This document shows positions 18,499 to 28,787 of a stretch of DNA of 64,000 nt, piece by piece (position 1 is the stretch's first letter; each line of letters begins with the position of its first letter). The position numbers and the translations under genes are program-made. The stretch spans positions 1-64,000 of the forward strand of contig NZ_QKMF01000004.1 of assembly GCF_003208435.1 (NCBI RefSeq), in the 5' to 3' direction. The notes below the pieces were generated by a model. That model did not search any database. It was not told where the DNA came from and saw only the letters and a program-made list of their open reading frames with translations. This DNA is from Pelagimonas varians (GTDB taxonomy: Bacteria > Pseudomonadota > Alphaproteobacteria > Rhodobacterales > Rhodobacteraceae).

Positions 18499-20580
18499 CT
18501 ATTCGGCAGCAATCTTGATCACAGGCTCCATCTGATTCAATTGCGCATCGCTGAGATGGCATTTCAGCTGATGCCCATGGCTCAGGGTTCGCACCGGCGG
18601 GATTTCTTGTTCACATAGCCCGCCGGGCACCTTTGACTTCCAACGGCACCGGGTTTGAAATGGACACCCTGAAGGAGGGTTCATTGCCGAAGGGATATCC
18701 CCTTCAAGGACAATGTGCTGCTTTTCGATCGAAGTGTCGGCGATGGGAACCGCGGACAATAGCGCTTCGGTGTAGGGGTGGTAGGGCGGCGAAAACACCT
18801 GATCTGTTGTGCCCAGCTCAACCACATGGCCCAAGTACATCACCATGACTCGGTCCGATAAATATCGGACAATCGACAGGTCATGGCTGATGAACAGCAA
18901 GGTGGTTTTATGTTCGCGCTGGATCTCCATCAACAGATCTGTGACTGCGGCTTGCACAGACACATCCAAAGCTGAAACCGGTTCGTCTGCGACGACGATC
19001 CGCGCGTCACCGGCAAAAGCGCGGGCAATGCCAACCCGTTGTTTTTGACCACCTGACAACTGTCGCGGCATCCGGTCCGCAAAAGCGCGGGGCAGCTTCA
19101 CCAGATCGAGCAAGGTGAGCATCCGGTCGCGGCGAGCCGCATCACTATCGCCAACCCCGAACACTTCGAGGGCGCGGATGATCTGCCGGCCCACGGTCAT
19201 AGAAGGGTTCAGCGTATCGAACGGGTTTTGGAACACCATTTGAATATCCGCGATGGTGCTTGTGTCGCGATCCTCGATTGGGATGTCTTGGATCTCACGA
19301 TTGTCGAGCAGGATCTTCCCTTCGGTTGCTGTTTCTAACCCCATCAACACCTTGGCAAATGTGGATTTCCCACAGCCGGATTCGCCAACAATGGCAAGCG
19401 TTTCGCCCTCTCGCGCTTCAAAGCTGAGGGTTTCATTGGCTTTTACGACCTTCTTTTCCCCCGAACTTCCAAAGAGCGCATTGGCGGCAACCTCGTAATA
19501 CTTGCGGAGGTTTTCCATCTTCAGCACAACGCGTCCGGGGGCCGGTTTTTCAGTGCTGTCGCCTTGGACAATGGGTGCGTTCCAGTCAATTTCCTGAAAC
19601 TTAAGGCACCTAGTGTCGTGCCGTTCTTGGCTTGTCGCAGCCATCGGAATGGCTTGGGCGTCACAACGTCCGGCTTCAAAGTAGTCACACCTTGGGCCAA
19701 AGTTACATCCGTTTGGGCGTTCATGCGGCAGAGGAAAGTTGCCGGGAATTGCCTTCAACGGCCGGGCGTTTTTGTCTGCGCCGGGCAGGGGGATCGACCG
19801 AAACAAGGCCTGCGTATAGGGGTGTTGCATGTGGTCGAACACTGCTTCGATTGATCCGGTTTCGACGGCCTCGCCGCTGTACATCACACAAAGCCGGTCG
19901 CAGGTTTCCAATACCAAGCCAAGGTTGTGCGAAATGAACAGCATGGACGTGCCGTATTTCGCGCCCAGCTCCTTTACCAGCTCAACGACGGCGGCCTCGA
20001 CGGTGACGTCCAAGGCTGTTGTTGGCTCGTCCAAAATCAACAAAGACGGCTCCGCCATAAGGGCCATTGCAATCACAATGCGTTGCTGTTGGCCGCCAGA
20101 CAGCTGATGCGGATAGCTGTCCAGCATACGTTTGGGATCAGGCAGTTTTACATCGGTGACCACTTGCAAAGCGCGGTCGTAGGCTTCGCTTTTGGAGACA
20201 CCTTTGTGGACAATCGGCACTTCCATCAACTGGCTGCCGATCTTCATCGCCGGGTTTAAGCTGGCCATCGGTTCTTGGTAGATCATCGCAATCTCGGAGC
20301 CGCGAATATCCCGCAGCTCTTCCATGCTCATGGCACCCAGATCCCGACCTTTGAACTTTATCGAGCCGCTGACAATCTTGCCGTTTTTGCCCAAATCCTG
20401 CATGACGCCCAAGGCCACTGTGGATTTGCCGCAACCGGATTCTCCGACAAGCCCGACGGCTTCTCCGGGCATAACCTTGACTGAAAAATCCATCACCGCA
20501 GGGATTTCCCGCAGCCGCGTGAAAAAGGAAATCGACAGGTTTTCGATCTCTAGAATGGGGCCGTCGTAACCGTCTGTCAT
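18499..20580 (-). CDS. Peptide/opine-type ABC transporter, fused double ATP-binding protein
   Basis: 693 residues from the ATG at 20580, preceded by AAGGAG. There are two complete ATPase domains in one chain. The first (about 5-320) has Walker A GESGCGKST, signature LSGGQQQR and Walker B LLILDEPTT. The second (about 355-670) has GESGCGKST, LSGGQKQR and a Walker B region reading IVVADEPVS. Each is followed by an oligopeptide-transporter C-terminal Cys-rich segment (NGCNFGPRCDY; SGCPFQTRC). This is a natural fusion of DppD- and DppF-like subunits. It powers the importer encoded with the two permeases and the binding protein upstream on the same strand. Confidence 0.94.
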   Translation of the reverse strand: MTDGYDGPILEIENLSISFFTRLREIPAVMDFSVKVMPGEAVGLVGESGCGKSTVALGVMQDLGKNGKIVSGSIKFKGRDLGAMSMEELRDIRGSEIAMIYQEPMASLNPAMKIGSQLMEVPIVHKGVSKSEAYDRALQVVTDVKLPDPKRMLDSYPHQLSGGQQQRIVIAMALMAEPSLLILDEPTTALDVTVEAAVVELVKELGAKYGTSMLFISHNLGLVLETCDRLCVMYSGEAVETGSIEAVFDHMQHPYTQALFRSIPLPGADKNARPLKAIPGNFPLPHERPNGCNFGPRCDYFEAGRCDAQAIPMAATSQERHDTRCLKFQEIDWNAPIVQGDSTEKPAPGRVVLKMENLRKYYEVAANALFGSSGEKKVVKANETLSFEAREGETLAIVGESGCGKSTFAKVLMGLETATEGKILLDNREIQDIPIEDRDTSTIADIQMVFQNPFDTLNPSMTVGRQIIRALEVFGVGDSDAARRDRMLTLLDLVKLPRAFADRMPRQLSGGQKQRVGIARAFAGDARIVVADEPVSALDVSVQAAVTDLLMEIQREHKTTLLFISHDLSIVRYLSDRVMVMYLGHVVELGTTDQVFSPPYHPYTEALLSAVPIADTSIEKQHIVLEGDIPSAMNPPSGCPFQTRCRWKSKVPGGLCEQEIPPVRTLSHGHQLKCHLSDAQLNQMEPVIKIAAE

Positions 20581-20679
20581 CTTATGTCTCCTTGGCGGAG
20601 GAACAGTGAAAAGTTGCCGTTTCGCCTGTTCGCAAATACGTTGGGGGGCCGGGGGCTGTGCCCCGGTCCGCACCTCTCA

Positions 20680-21870
20680 TCAATCGCGCAGGCTCTCTTC
20701 GCGCAGGCCGTCTGCCAGCAGATTGAGCCCGAGAACCAGCGACAACAGCGCCATGGCGGGCGGCAGCGCCGGATGCAGATAAACCGACAGAAGCTTGCGC
20801 CCTTCGTTGATCGTTGACCCCCAATCAGGGCTTTCTGGCGGCAGACCCAGCCCAAAGAACCCAAGCGTGCCGAGCAAAATTGTGGTGTAACCAATCCGCA
20901 GGCAGAAATCGACGATCAGCGGCCCGCGAGCGTTGGGCAAGATTTCCCAAAGCATTATATACCAAGGGCGTTCACCGCGCGTTTGCGCTGCCGCCACATA
21001 ATCGCGGGTTTTAATGTCCATCGTCAGGCCGCGCACAATCCGGAACACCGTTGGCGAATTGACAAAAACCACAGAGACAAACACCACAAGCGTGCCGCCC
21101 GGAATGTCAAAAAAGTCCAATGGCCAGAAATCAATTTTGCTGCCAGCTTCGTTGATCAAGGATAGATAGAGCAGGGTCAAAGGCACCAGAACAACGGCCA
21201 GCCGCACAATGTTTTTATTCGGCTGTGTCCGAAAGCGCGAATGAATCAACACACCGGAAAAAGCGAGCGGGCTGATGAACAAGACCACCGCCATGTACTG
21301 CGGCAAACCGGTCGCGACGATCTCTGGAGTAACCAGAAGATAGAACAGCAAGATCACCGGAAACGCGAGGATGAGGTTGGCGAGAAAGCTTAGCACTGTA
21401 TCGAGCCGTCCGCCAAAGTATCCGGCAGGCAAGCCCAGGGTGATGCCAACCATAAAGGCGAACAAGGTGGCAAGCGGTGCGATGGCGATCACCACCGTGC
21501 TGCCCATCACCATGCGGGTGAACACATCGCGCGCCAGTTTGTCACCGCCCAGCAAATAATAGGCATACTCACCGTCTTCGGCACCTTTTAGCGGCGTTCC
21601 GGGCACTTTGTTTTTCATGCCGGATACTTGAGACAGCGGGTCATGGGTGCTGATCAGATCGAACAGGCCGGCAAAGATGGCCGTGAACACCCAAAACATC
21701 ACCAGTGCGAAACCGATCATACCGACAGTGCTATCAAACAGCTTTCCGTATAGTCCCAGCCGCCGTTTGTAGCGCATTGAGACAGTGAATAGAGCAATCA
21801 AGGCCACCCAAACAGGGGTGAACTGGATTATGATTTGCGTGAAAATGGCGCCCCAGCTTAACGGATCCAC
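20680..21870 (-). CDS. Peptide/opine-type ABC transporter permease (DppC-like)
   Basis: 396 residues, about six membrane segments. An extended N-terminus carries an OppC-type segment (MIGFALVMFWVFTAIFAG). The EAA-type loop that contacts the ATPase is present near GLTMDIKTRDYVAAAQTRGE, and the C-terminal PPAMALLSLVLGLNLLADGLR is typical of DppC proteins. It is longer than usual (about 300 residues), with an insert between segments. It starts 9 bases after the partner permease and is followed 100 bases later by the ATPase. Confidence 0.92.
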   Translation of the reverse strand: MDPLSWGAIFTQIIIQFTPVWVALIALFTVSMRYKRRLGLYGKLFDSTVGMIGFALVMFWVFTAIFAGLFDLISTHDPLSQVSGMKNKVPGTPLKGAEDGEYAYYLLGGDKLARDVFTRMVMGSTVVIAIAPLATLFAFMVGITLGLPAGYFGGRLDTVLSFLANLILAFPVILLFYLLVTPEIVATGLPQYMAVVLFISPLAFSGVLIHSRFRTQPNKNIVRLAVVLVPLTLLYLSLINEAGSKIDFWPLDFFDIPGGTLVVFVSVVFVNSPTVFRIVRGLTMDIKTRDYVAAAQTRGERPWYIMLWEILPNARGPLIVDFCLRIGYTTILLGTLGFFGLGLPPESPDWGSTINEGRKLLSVYLHPALPPAMALLSLVLGLNLLADGLREESLRD

Positions 21871-21879
21871 AAGCGCCCC

Positions 21880-22965
21880 CTATGTTACGCTGATGCGCGG
21901 GTTGAGATAGACATATCCAATGTCCGAGATCAGCTGCGTTGTCAGAACAACGAAAACCGACACAACGGAAATACCCAGCAGCATTTCGATGTCATTATTG
22001 CCGGCGGCACGCACCAGTTCCCAGCCAAGCCCTTTGTATTGAAACAAGGTTTCGACAATCACGACGCCGTTCAGCAGCCATGGGATCTGCAACATGATCA
22101 CCGTGAAAGGGGCGATCAGCGCGTTGCGCAATGCGTGTTTGATCACAACGTTGCCAAAGCTCACACCCTTTAGCCGGGCGGTGCGAATGTATTGTGCCGT
22201 CATAACTTCGGCCATCGAGGCGCGGGTCATTCGGGCGATATACCCCATGCCGTAAAGCGCGATGGTCAGGACCGGTAAAAAGAAGTTTTCGAAGGTCGGA
22301 TTTTCCATCGCCTTAGCGGCAGATCCTTTGAAAAGCGCTTTGCCTTCAATCCATTCATGCGCCACCAACCATTGGTTGATGGGTGATTTGGATGAGGCCA
22401 GCAGCGCGATGAAGATAACACCGGAAACATATTCGGGGGTCGCGGTCGATAAAATCGATACGCTGGACAGGCTGCGATCTGTGACAGATCCCTCGCGCAT
22501 CCCTGCCAGAACACCGATAATCAACGCACAGGGGATCATAACAATCATCACCCAAAGCATTAAATACCCTGTGTTTTGCAGTCGTGGTTTCAGCACCTCG
22601 CCAACAGGTGCCTTGGACACTGATGACCAACCCCAGTCTCCTTGCAAAATGCCGCAATACTGCGGGGCATCGGCGGGCTGCATACCCGGCTTGATGCAGC
22701 GGCCAATCACCTTGCCGTCTTCATCGACATGCCGAAAAGACGGCACGACGCCGATCCATTCCGCATATTTCTTTGGCGTGGATTGCAAATAACCGCGGTC
22801 GGTCAGCCAACTGGCGACAGCTTCGTCCGACATCCGGAAATTGCCCTGCGTTTTCGCAAGTTTTTCCAGATTGGGATAAAGGTTGGTCAGAAAGAATACG
22901 ATGTAGGTCAGACATAGTGCCGTCAGGATCATTATCCCGAGGCGTCTGAGAAAAAATAGTCCCAT
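21880..22965 (-). CDS. Peptide/opine-type ABC transporter permease (DppB-like)
   Basis: 361 residues. The N-terminus MGLFFLRRLGIMILTALCLTYIVFFLTNLYP is DppB-like. A long periplasmic insert (about 40-130, with two Cys in GRCIKPGMQPADAPQYCG that could pair) precedes the permease core. The ATPase-contact loop is near MAEVMTAQYIRTARLKGVSFG, a standard DppB motif. AGGGGC lies 5 bases before the ATG. It forms the channel with the next gene. Confidence 0.92.
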   Translation of the reverse strand: MGLFFLRRLGIMILTALCLTYIVFFLTNLYPNLEKLAKTQGNFRMSDEAVASWLTDRGYLQSTPKKYAEWIGVVPSFRHVDEDGKVIGRCIKPGMQPADAPQYCGILQGDWGWSSVSKAPVGEVLKPRLQNTGYLMLWVMIVMIPCALIIGVLAGMREGSVTDRSLSSVSILSTATPEYVSGVIFIALLASSKSPINQWLVAHEWIEGKALFKGSAAKAMENPTFENFFLPVLTIALYGMGYIARMTRASMAEVMTAQYIRTARLKGVSFGNVVIKHALRNALIAPFTVIMLQIPWLLNGVVIVETLFQYKGLGWELVRAAGNNDIEMLLGISVVSVFVVLTTQLISDIGYVYLNPRISVT

Positions 22966-23044
22966 GGGTGCCCCTGTTGGTGGCTGGACGAAATCCGCCC
23001 CGAGAAGCGGGCGGTTGTGTCTCTTGTTCTGGCTCAGGACGAAA

Positions 23045-23070
23045 AAGGGCGCACCATTAAGTGCGCCCTT
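23045..23070 (-). terminator. Intra-operon hairpin after the binding-protein gene
   Basis: AAGGGCGCAC-CATTAA-GTGCGCCCTT, followed on the minus strand by TTTTTCGTCC. It lies between the binding-protein gene and the permease genes, where a partial terminator would lower permease and ATPase expression relative to the binding protein, a common arrangement for ABC importers. Confidence 0.75.
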
Positions 23071-23081
23071 CTGGTATTAAT

Positions 23082-24752
23082 TTAGGCCTCGATCGCCCAT
23101 TTGTACAGTTGAGGCAGATCCGAGATGTGCTTGTCGACACCAATAAAGCCTTCGCGAGAATGGCGAATGGCGGTGCGCCAGTAGGGCTGGATCGTCACAC
23201 CTTCGTCGATCATGATTGCTTGGATCTTGCTCATCACTTCGCGGCGTTTGTCCGCATCGGCGATAGAGTTGGCTTCTGCCAGCAATGCATCGAATTCGGC
23301 ATTGGCAAAGCCGGCTTCGTTCCACGCTTCACCCGACCGATATGCAAGTGCAAGGACCTGGGTGCCCAAAGGACGGTGGTTCCAGTTGGTTGAGCTGAAG
23401 GGATACTTGACCCAGTCATTCCAAAAGGTCGAGCCCGGCAGAACGGTCCGCTTTACCTTGATACCCGCGTCGCGCAGCTGGGCACCTACGGCATCGGTGG
23501 TGTTGCGGCGCCAGTCATCGTCGATGGAATGCAGCTCATGCTCAAAGTCAGCCATACCTGCCTCTTCCATCAAAGCCATGGCTTTGGCGGGATCGTGCGG
23601 CAGTCGGGTGACATTTGGGTCATATTCCGGATGCATAGGCCCGACGTGGCAGTTGTCAGCAGTGCGCCCGTGGCCAGACATCCCCAGTTCGAGGCAGATT
23701 GCATTGTCGACAGCCATTGCAAGCGCTTGGCGCACCCGCTTGTCACCGTAGATCTTGTTGCCATCCGCGTCTTCGGCAAGCTGGTTGGGGCGAATAACGA
23801 TGGTAAAGCCTGATGGGACTTCGGAGCGTACCAGTCCGATTCCATCAAACAGATCAACGTATTCACCAACTGATTCCCAGTTCAGGTCGATCTCTTCGGC
23901 ATCAAATGCCGAGATAAAGGCGGCAGGATCGGTTCCGTAGTCGATGAATTCGATCCGGTCGATATGACCACCTTTGCCAGCAGCATAGCCCCACCAGTCA
24001 TGATCCTCGTTGCGAACCAGAACAGCTTTGACCCCAACCTCGAGGCTTTCGGGCTTCATGAAGCCCGTGCCAATCGGGTTCTCCAACATTGTCGCAGCAT
24101 CATGGCTGGAGTGCACAATTGCGGCTGGATAGTCGGCCATGCCTGGAACGATTGTGATGTCCGGCGCGTTGGTTTTCAGCACAACCGTGTGGGCGTCAAC
24201 GACGGTGATCGCACCTTCTGCGGCCTTGTTCGTGTCGGCATCAATCATGCTTGCCATACGTCCGGCCATTGAGTTGCCTTCAACGCCTTTGTCACACCAC
24301 ATGGCAACGTTGCGCGCAACATCCTCGGCAGTGAAGTCGTCGCCGTTGTTCCACTTCACGCCTTTGCGAACGTGCAGCGTATACTCTGTTGCGTCATCGT
24401 TGACGTCCCAGCTCTCGAGCAACATGCCTTTGAACGAACCGTCGTTGTTGTATTCGATTAGATATTCCAGCCAACCGGATGTGAAGGTCGCAATTTGCGT
24501 CCAGTCAAACGTCCGTGGATCTTTGAGTGCGCGAACTTCCATTTGCATGCGGATTGTTCCGCCCTTGGCGATGTGGCCATCTGCCATGGCGGGGCTGGTC
24601 AAGCCACCCAATGTATAGGCCGCTGATGCGCCAAGGCCCAACGCAGTGCTTCGCGTCAGAAATTCACGGCGGTCCATTTGGCCATTTTTGAATTCATTGG
24701 CGTACATTTCTGCAGCAGGATGAATCCGAGTCATTTGAGTGGTGGATTTCAT
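23082..24752 (-). CDS. ABC transporter substrate-binding protein (family 5, peptide/opine type), Tat signal
   Basis: 556 residues. The N-terminus carries a twin-arginine signal ([21 protein letters not shown], Arg28-Arg29), so it is probably exported folded. The mature part is a family 5 extracellular solute-binding protein ([46 protein letters not shown]), the oligopeptide/dipeptide/nickel class. The true substrate cannot be told. GGGAGAC is 6 bases before the ATG. Its promoter must lie in 24753-24978, downstream of the AraC regulator gene, which reads in the same direction. Confidence 0.92.
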   Translation of the reverse strand: MKSTTQMTRIHPAAEMYANEFKNGQMDRREFLTRSTALGLGASAAYTLGGLTSPAMADGHIAKGGTIRMQMEVRALKDPRTFDWTQIATFTSGWLEYLIEYNNDGSFKGMLLESWDVNDDATEYTLHVRKGVKWNNGDDFTAEDVARNVAMWCDKGVEGNSMAGRMASMIDADTNKAAEGAITVVDAHTVVLKTNAPDITIVPGMADYPAAIVHSSHDAATMLENPIGTGFMKPESLEVGVKAVLVRNEDHDWWGYAAGKGGHIDRIEFIDYGTDPAAFISAFDAEEIDLNWESVGEYVDLFDGIGLVRSEVPSGFTIVIRPNQLAEDADGNKIYGDKRVRQALAMAVDNAICLELGMSGHGRTADNCHVGPMHPEYDPNVTRLPHDPAKAMALMEEAGMADFEHELHSIDDDWRRNTTDAVGAQLRDAGIKVKRTVLPGSTFWNDWVKYPFSSTNWNHRPLGTQVLALAYRSGEAWNEAGFANAEFDALLAEANSIADADKRREVMSKIQAIMIDEGVTIQPYWRTAIRHSREGFIGVDKHISDLPQLYKWAIEA

Positions 24753-24978
24753 ACTTCGTCTCCCTAAGACATCGTTTGTGTCGTGGATGTTCGATTGGCG
24801 AGCGGTGCAAACTTAAGATTCTTTTGCACTCTTGGAACATCCCTTTATGTCATTGCAACTGTCATATCACAGGCTGCTGATGATATATCTCATCTATAAG
24901 ATGCTTAAAAACGACGCGCAGGGAGTTGTAAAGCGACACTTTTGAGGCACGAAAGCGACAAAGCGACAGGATGTATTA

Positions 24979-25854
24979 TTATCTGGGCGTTTCTGGCTTG
25001 GATTGACGTCGCAATTTTGACGGGGTTTCGCCGGTTTGGACCTGAACAAAACGCGTAAAATAGGCGGCAGAGGTGAAACTGAGATCAGACGCAATTTTCT
25101 TGATCGGCTGTTTTGATGTTGTGAGCGCGTCCCATGCCGCGTGCATTTTCCGCTCAGCTAAAATTTCAGCTGCGGTTTTTCCGCAAGATTTTCTGCAAAC
25201 GCGGGTCAGATGGGTGGGTGTGACGTCAAGCGTTTGGGCGTAATCCGCGATTGTCATTGGATTGCGATAGCCGCGAGCAACGTGTTGAGCAAAGCGGCGG
25301 GTGAGGCGGGCGGCGGCTGTGTCGCTTGGAACATCAACGGCTCCTGTTTGAACCTGGCGATGCAGCCAGATTGCAACCAGTTTTGCGTAGGCTTGCATCG
25401 CATCGTTTAACAAAGGGCGATCTTGCAGGGTTTCCCGGCCCATCGCATCGATATGTCCGGTTAACTCCGCCTGTGCCAACCCATCCCTAATCCGTAGCAA
25501 AAGCGGCTCTCGGGGCATGCGGTTGGTCAGACCGGCGGGGCTTTGAATCATAAGGGCCTGAACGGTTTTAGGCAGATCAAATGCAAACAAAGTGCCTGCG
25601 GGTAAGAACAACGCGTTATGCATGGAAATGCCGCGACGAACACCGTTTACATTGACCACACCTTGGCCACGGGTTATCCAGAGCAAAAGGTTATTTGGTT
25701 GATCGTGCAGCAAGGAATATCGCCACGGGGCCGATTGCGCCAGCAAGGCAAAGGATCCGCACCGCAGCGGTTCGTCCGACGCGGCGCGCGAAACTTGCGA
25801 CGGTAACATCGGAGCAGGTGGCATCGGTTTAGACAGAAAGCCGGGACGCTTCAT
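24979..25854 (-). CDS. AraC-family transcriptional regulator
   Basis: 291 residues from the ATG at 25854; that start overlaps the miaA stop in an ATGA junction, so the longer upstream extension is rejected. An N-terminal cupin-like sensor ([33 protein letters not shown]) precedes the two AraC helix-turn-helix motifs ([26 protein letters not shown] and [26 protein letters not shown]). It is transcribed towards the ABC importer operon and is its nearest regulator, so control of that operon is a reasonable guess. Coupling to miaA may only reflect local rearrangement. Confidence 0.88.
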   Translation of the reverse strand: MKRPGFLSKPMPPAPMLPSQVSRAASDEPLRCGSFALLAQSAPWRYSLLHDQPNNLLLWITRGQGVVNVNGVRRGISMHNALFLPAGTLFAFDLPKTVQALMIQSPAGLTNRMPREPLLLRIRDGLAQAELTGHIDAMGRETLQDRPLLNDAMQAYAKLVAIWLHRQVQTGAVDVPSDTAAARLTRRFAQHVARGYRNPMTIADYAQTLDVTPTHLTRVCRKSCGKTAAEILAERKMHAAWDALTTSKQPIKKIASDLSFTSAAYFTRFVQVQTGETPSKLRRQSKPETPR

Positions 25855-26765
25855 GACGCCCAATCCGCAGGCGAAACCCGATCCCAGGTTTTCATGCGGG
25901 CTTTGAACCAGGTGCGCTGACGTTTGGCGAATTGACGGGTAAGGATTGTGGCTTTGGCGCAGGCTTGTTTCAACGTGATGTCGCCCTGCAAATGTGCGAT
26001 TAACTCGCGCGCTCCGATGGCTTTGGCAGAAGGCAGATCGGGGTGCCAAGTGTCTAGGTTGGCACGGGCTTCGTCCAGTGCGCCTTGATCAACCATCTGA
26101 TCAAAACGCGTCTCGATGCGCGGGGTCAACCATTCCTTCGGGGCCTCAACGACGATCGCCTGCGCCTGCGCCAATGGCAGCAAGGGGGGCGGGGTGTCGT
26201 CTTGCCAATCGGCGATGCCGCGTCCGGTGCTGTGCAAGACTTCCCAAGCGCGCGACACCCGAGCCGGATTTTGCAAATCGATGCGGGCGCGGGTTTTGCC
26301 GTCCAGCTGGGCAATCAGGCTGGCCAACCCGTCTTGGGCCAGCTGCTCTTCACAAGCTGCGCGAATCTGCGGCGGGGTTGCTGGAATATCCGCAAGCCCT
26401 TCGGTCAAAGCCGTGAAATTCAGCCCGGTGCCGCCAACGATGATGGGGCGGTCCGGCCCAGTCAGGAGCGGCGCGACATCCCGCAGCCAATGCCCCGTGG
26501 AATAAGCGTGGTCACCCGGAATATGCCCGTATAACAGATGTTTGGCCCGCAACTCGTCTTGGGGTGAGGGGCGGGCGGTCAAGACACGCCAGTCGTCAAA
26601 AACCTGAATGGCATCGGCATTGATGATCGCGCCGCCTTGCATTTCGGCAATCGCGAGAGCGAGAGCGGATTTGCCGCTGGCCGTGGGGCCTGCGATCAGC
26701 ACCGGTTTGTCCGGGTCGAGTTGCGCGACACATGCCTTTAGTGTCGCTTGTGCCTGTGGCCCCAT
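25851..26765 (-). CDS. miaA: tRNA dimethylallyltransferase
   Basis: 304 residues from the ATG at 26765 with GGAG about 10 bases upstream; in-frame starts at 26819 or further up would add a poorly conserved leader and crowd the divergent pyrH start. The enzyme adds dimethylallyl to A37 of tRNAs reading UNN codons. The P-loop is [16 protein letters not shown], followed by the conserved [19 protein letters not shown] segment, [12 protein letters not shown] and [17 protein letters not shown]. MiaA proteins are usually 290-320 residues. Confidence 0.93.
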   Translation of the reverse strand: MGPQAQATLKACVAQLDPDKPVLIAGPTASGKSALALAIAEMQGGAIINADAIQVFDDWRVLTARPSPQDELRAKHLLYGHIPGDHAYSTGHWLRDVAPLLTGPDRPIIVGGTGLNFTALTEGLADIPATPPQIRAACEEQLAQDGLASLIAQLDGKTRARIDLQNPARVSRAWEVLHSTGRGIADWQDDTPPPLLPLAQAQAIVVEAPKEWLTPRIETRFDQMVDQGALDEARANLDTWHPDLPSAKAIGARELIAHLQGDITLKQACAKATILTRQFAKRQRTWFKARMKTWDRVSPADWAS

Positions 26766-26886
26766 TCGCGATGCTCCGTTCGCCTCAGAAAAGTAGCGGT
26801 TAAAACGCCGTCGCACCATTGCAGCCGGGACGTTTTTCCTCCAAATATGCCGGCGATCATATCCCTCAGCCCCGATGGAGCGCAAC

Positions 26887-27621
26887 ATGGCCGATAGCGA
26901 CACCCCCACAGCCACCTTTAATCGCGTAATGCTGAAAATCTCCGGAGAGGCATTGATGGGCGATCAAGGCTTTGGCCTGCACCCGCCCACTGTGGAACGC
27001 ATCGCCCGAGAGGTAAAGTCGGTTCATGACATGGGCGTCGAAATCTGCATGGTGATCGGCGGCGGCAACATTTTTCGCGGATTGTCGGGCAGTGCCCAAG
27101 GGATGGAGCGGACCACCGCAGACTATATGGGCATGATGGCAACGGTTATGAACGCCCTTGCCATGCAATCTGCGCTGGAAGCGATGGGCGTATTTTGCCG
27201 CGTTATTTCTGCCATTCGTATGGACGAAGTTGCAGAACCTTACATCCGCCGACGGGCTGTGCGCCATCTTGAGAAAAAGCGGATCTGCATTTTTGCGGCC
27301 GGTACGGGTAACCCCTATTTCACCACAGACACGGCGGCGGCTTTGCGCGCCAACGAGATGGCTTGCGAGGCGATCTTTATGGGGAAAAACGGTGTTGACG
27401 GCATTTATGACAAAGATCCGCAAAAGCACGCTGATGCAAAGCGCTATGACAGCGTTTCCTATGACGAAGTGTTGACCAAGAACCTCAAAGTTATGGATGC
27501 ATCCGCGATTGCGCTGGCTCGCGATAACAAACTGCCGCTTATCGTGTTTCCTTTGGATGAACCGGGCGGGTTCCGTGGGATTTTAGCCGGCAAGGGTACC
27601 TATACTCGGGTTCACGGATAA
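26887..27621 (+). CDS. pyrH: UMP kinase
   Basis: 244 residues from the ATG at 26887 (TGGAG 6 bases upstream; an ATG four codons earlier is possible). Hexameric amino-acid-kinase-fold enzyme that phosphorylates UMP to UDP. Visible motifs are [55 protein letters not shown] and [13 protein letters not shown]. In relatives it is followed by frr; here a convergent regulator gene intervenes. Confidence 0.97.
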   Translation: MADSDTPTATFNRVMLKISGEALMGDQGFGLHPPTVERIAREVKSVHDMGVEICMVIGGGNIFRGLSGSAQGMERTTADYMGMMATVMNALAMQSALEAMGVFCRVISAIRMDEVAEPYIRRRAVRHLEKKRICIFAAGTGNPYFTTDTAAALRANEMACEAIFMGKNGVDGIYDKDPQKHADAKRYDSVSYDEVLTKNLKVMDASAIALARDNKLPLIVFPLDEPGGFRGILAGKGTYTRVHG

Positions 27622-27644
27622 ACTGGCCGGCTCATCTGTTTAGG

Positions 27645-28592
27645 CTAATTTGGGCGGCTCCGGTTATCCGGAGCCGTTTTTCGTATCACCCTTGGCGGTG
27701 CTCCGAAGTGGGACTTGAAGCTGCGGGTAAACGCTGAGGGAGAGGTGAAGCCGGTGGCTTGCGCCACCTCTTCGACAGATAGAACCGTGTCGCGCACCAA
27801 TTGTTCTGCGCGGTCCAGCCGAAGTTTCAAATACACTTGTGTTGGCGTTTGCCCCAATCCTTTCCGGCATCTCAGGCGCAATTGTTTGGGACTAAGATCC
27901 AGATCGAACGCAATTTGCGTTAGGGGCAGGGTGTCACCAAGATGTGTGACCATAATTGATTGCATCCGCGCCAATACGGGATCTTCGGCACGGGGCAGGT
28001 GGCGGGTGTCGCCATCTTCGCGGAACCGACCCAGCGACAGTCTATCAGATATCTGCTTTGCCACATCGGGCGCAAGCACCCGGGCGATCCACGCCAAAAG
28101 CGCATCACCTGCGGCAAGACCGCTTTTCGCGGTCAACCGCCCCCGATCAAATGAAAAAATCTGTCCGCAAGAGGCAACCCGAGCCAATATCTCGGCTTCT
28201 TCTTCTGTCGTGCTGTTGGGGTGAACCGCTTGATACCCGTCCAAATAGCCAAGCGCGGCAAGGATCGTGACACCGCCGTCGAATCCGGCCAAAGTAGCGC
28301 CCGCTTGTTCGGCCCGCGCCAAGAAGCCGCGCAATCCCATGGGTAAACGGTGTAGCGGTTTGGCTCCGGCGCATAAAATCACCAGATCCCAGCCTGGCGG
28401 ATCACTCCAATCCATGCGGTCAGGGGAAATTTCGATCCCGTCTATAGAGTTCGCCGCCGCACCTGTGACGGTTCGGATTTCAACGGAAAACAGCGCTTGT
28501 CCAGCCTGCGCATTGGCAATCGAAATCACTTCGCGCAGCAACACGTAGGTCAAGACAGGAAAACCCGGAGCGAGGATAAGGCAAATGTGCAT
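27645..28592 (-). CDS. GlxA-family AraC-type transcriptional regulator
   Basis: 315 residues. The N-terminal DJ-1/PfpI-like domain (MHICLILAPGFPVLTY, WDLVILCAG, TLAGFDGGVTILAALGYLDGYQAV) has Asp where catalytic members have Cys (GFDGG), so it should be a sensor and not an enzyme. The C-terminal AraC domain (LTQIAFDLDLSPKQLRLRCRKGLGQTP, SVEEVAQATGFTSPSAFTRSFKSHFG) binds DNA. It is inserted, in reverse, between pyrH and frr, which are usually adjacent. The ligand and targets are unknown. Confidence 0.87.
   Translation of the reverse strand: MHICLILAPGFPVLTYVLLREVISIANAQAGQALFSVEIRTVTGAAANSIDGIEISPDRMDWSDPPGWDLVILCAGAKPLHRLPMGLRGFLARAEQAGATLAGFDGGVTILAALGYLDGYQAVHPNSTTEEEAEILARVASCGQIFSFDRGRLTAKSGLAAGDALLAWIARVLAPDVAKQISDRLSLGRFREDGDTRHLPRAEDPVLARMQSIMVTHLGDTLPLTQIAFDLDLSPKQLRLRCRKGLGQTPTQVYLKLRLDRAEQLVRDTVLSVEEVAQATGFTSPSAFTRSFKSHFGAPPRVIRKTAPDNRSRPN
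27655..27681 (+). terminator. pyrH terminator
   Basis: CGGCTCCGG-TTAT-CCGGAGCCG hairpin followed by five T. It lies 33 bases after the pyrH stop and inside the 3' end of the convergent regulator gene. Confidence 0.85.
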
Positions 28593-28787
28593 GTAACCGT
28601 TTCGACTTGGATTGCTGGATATTGTTGCCCAGTTTTGCGGGAAATAGGTAAATGAACCCTTTCATATATCGTGCAAACCACAGCTTTTGCGGGCGCGACA
28701 CGAATGGCATGCCATCTTGGCTATACAATCGCTGTCTGAGCGCATAGAACGAATGCCAGCGAAAACAAGAAGACGACTGAGGCCTCA

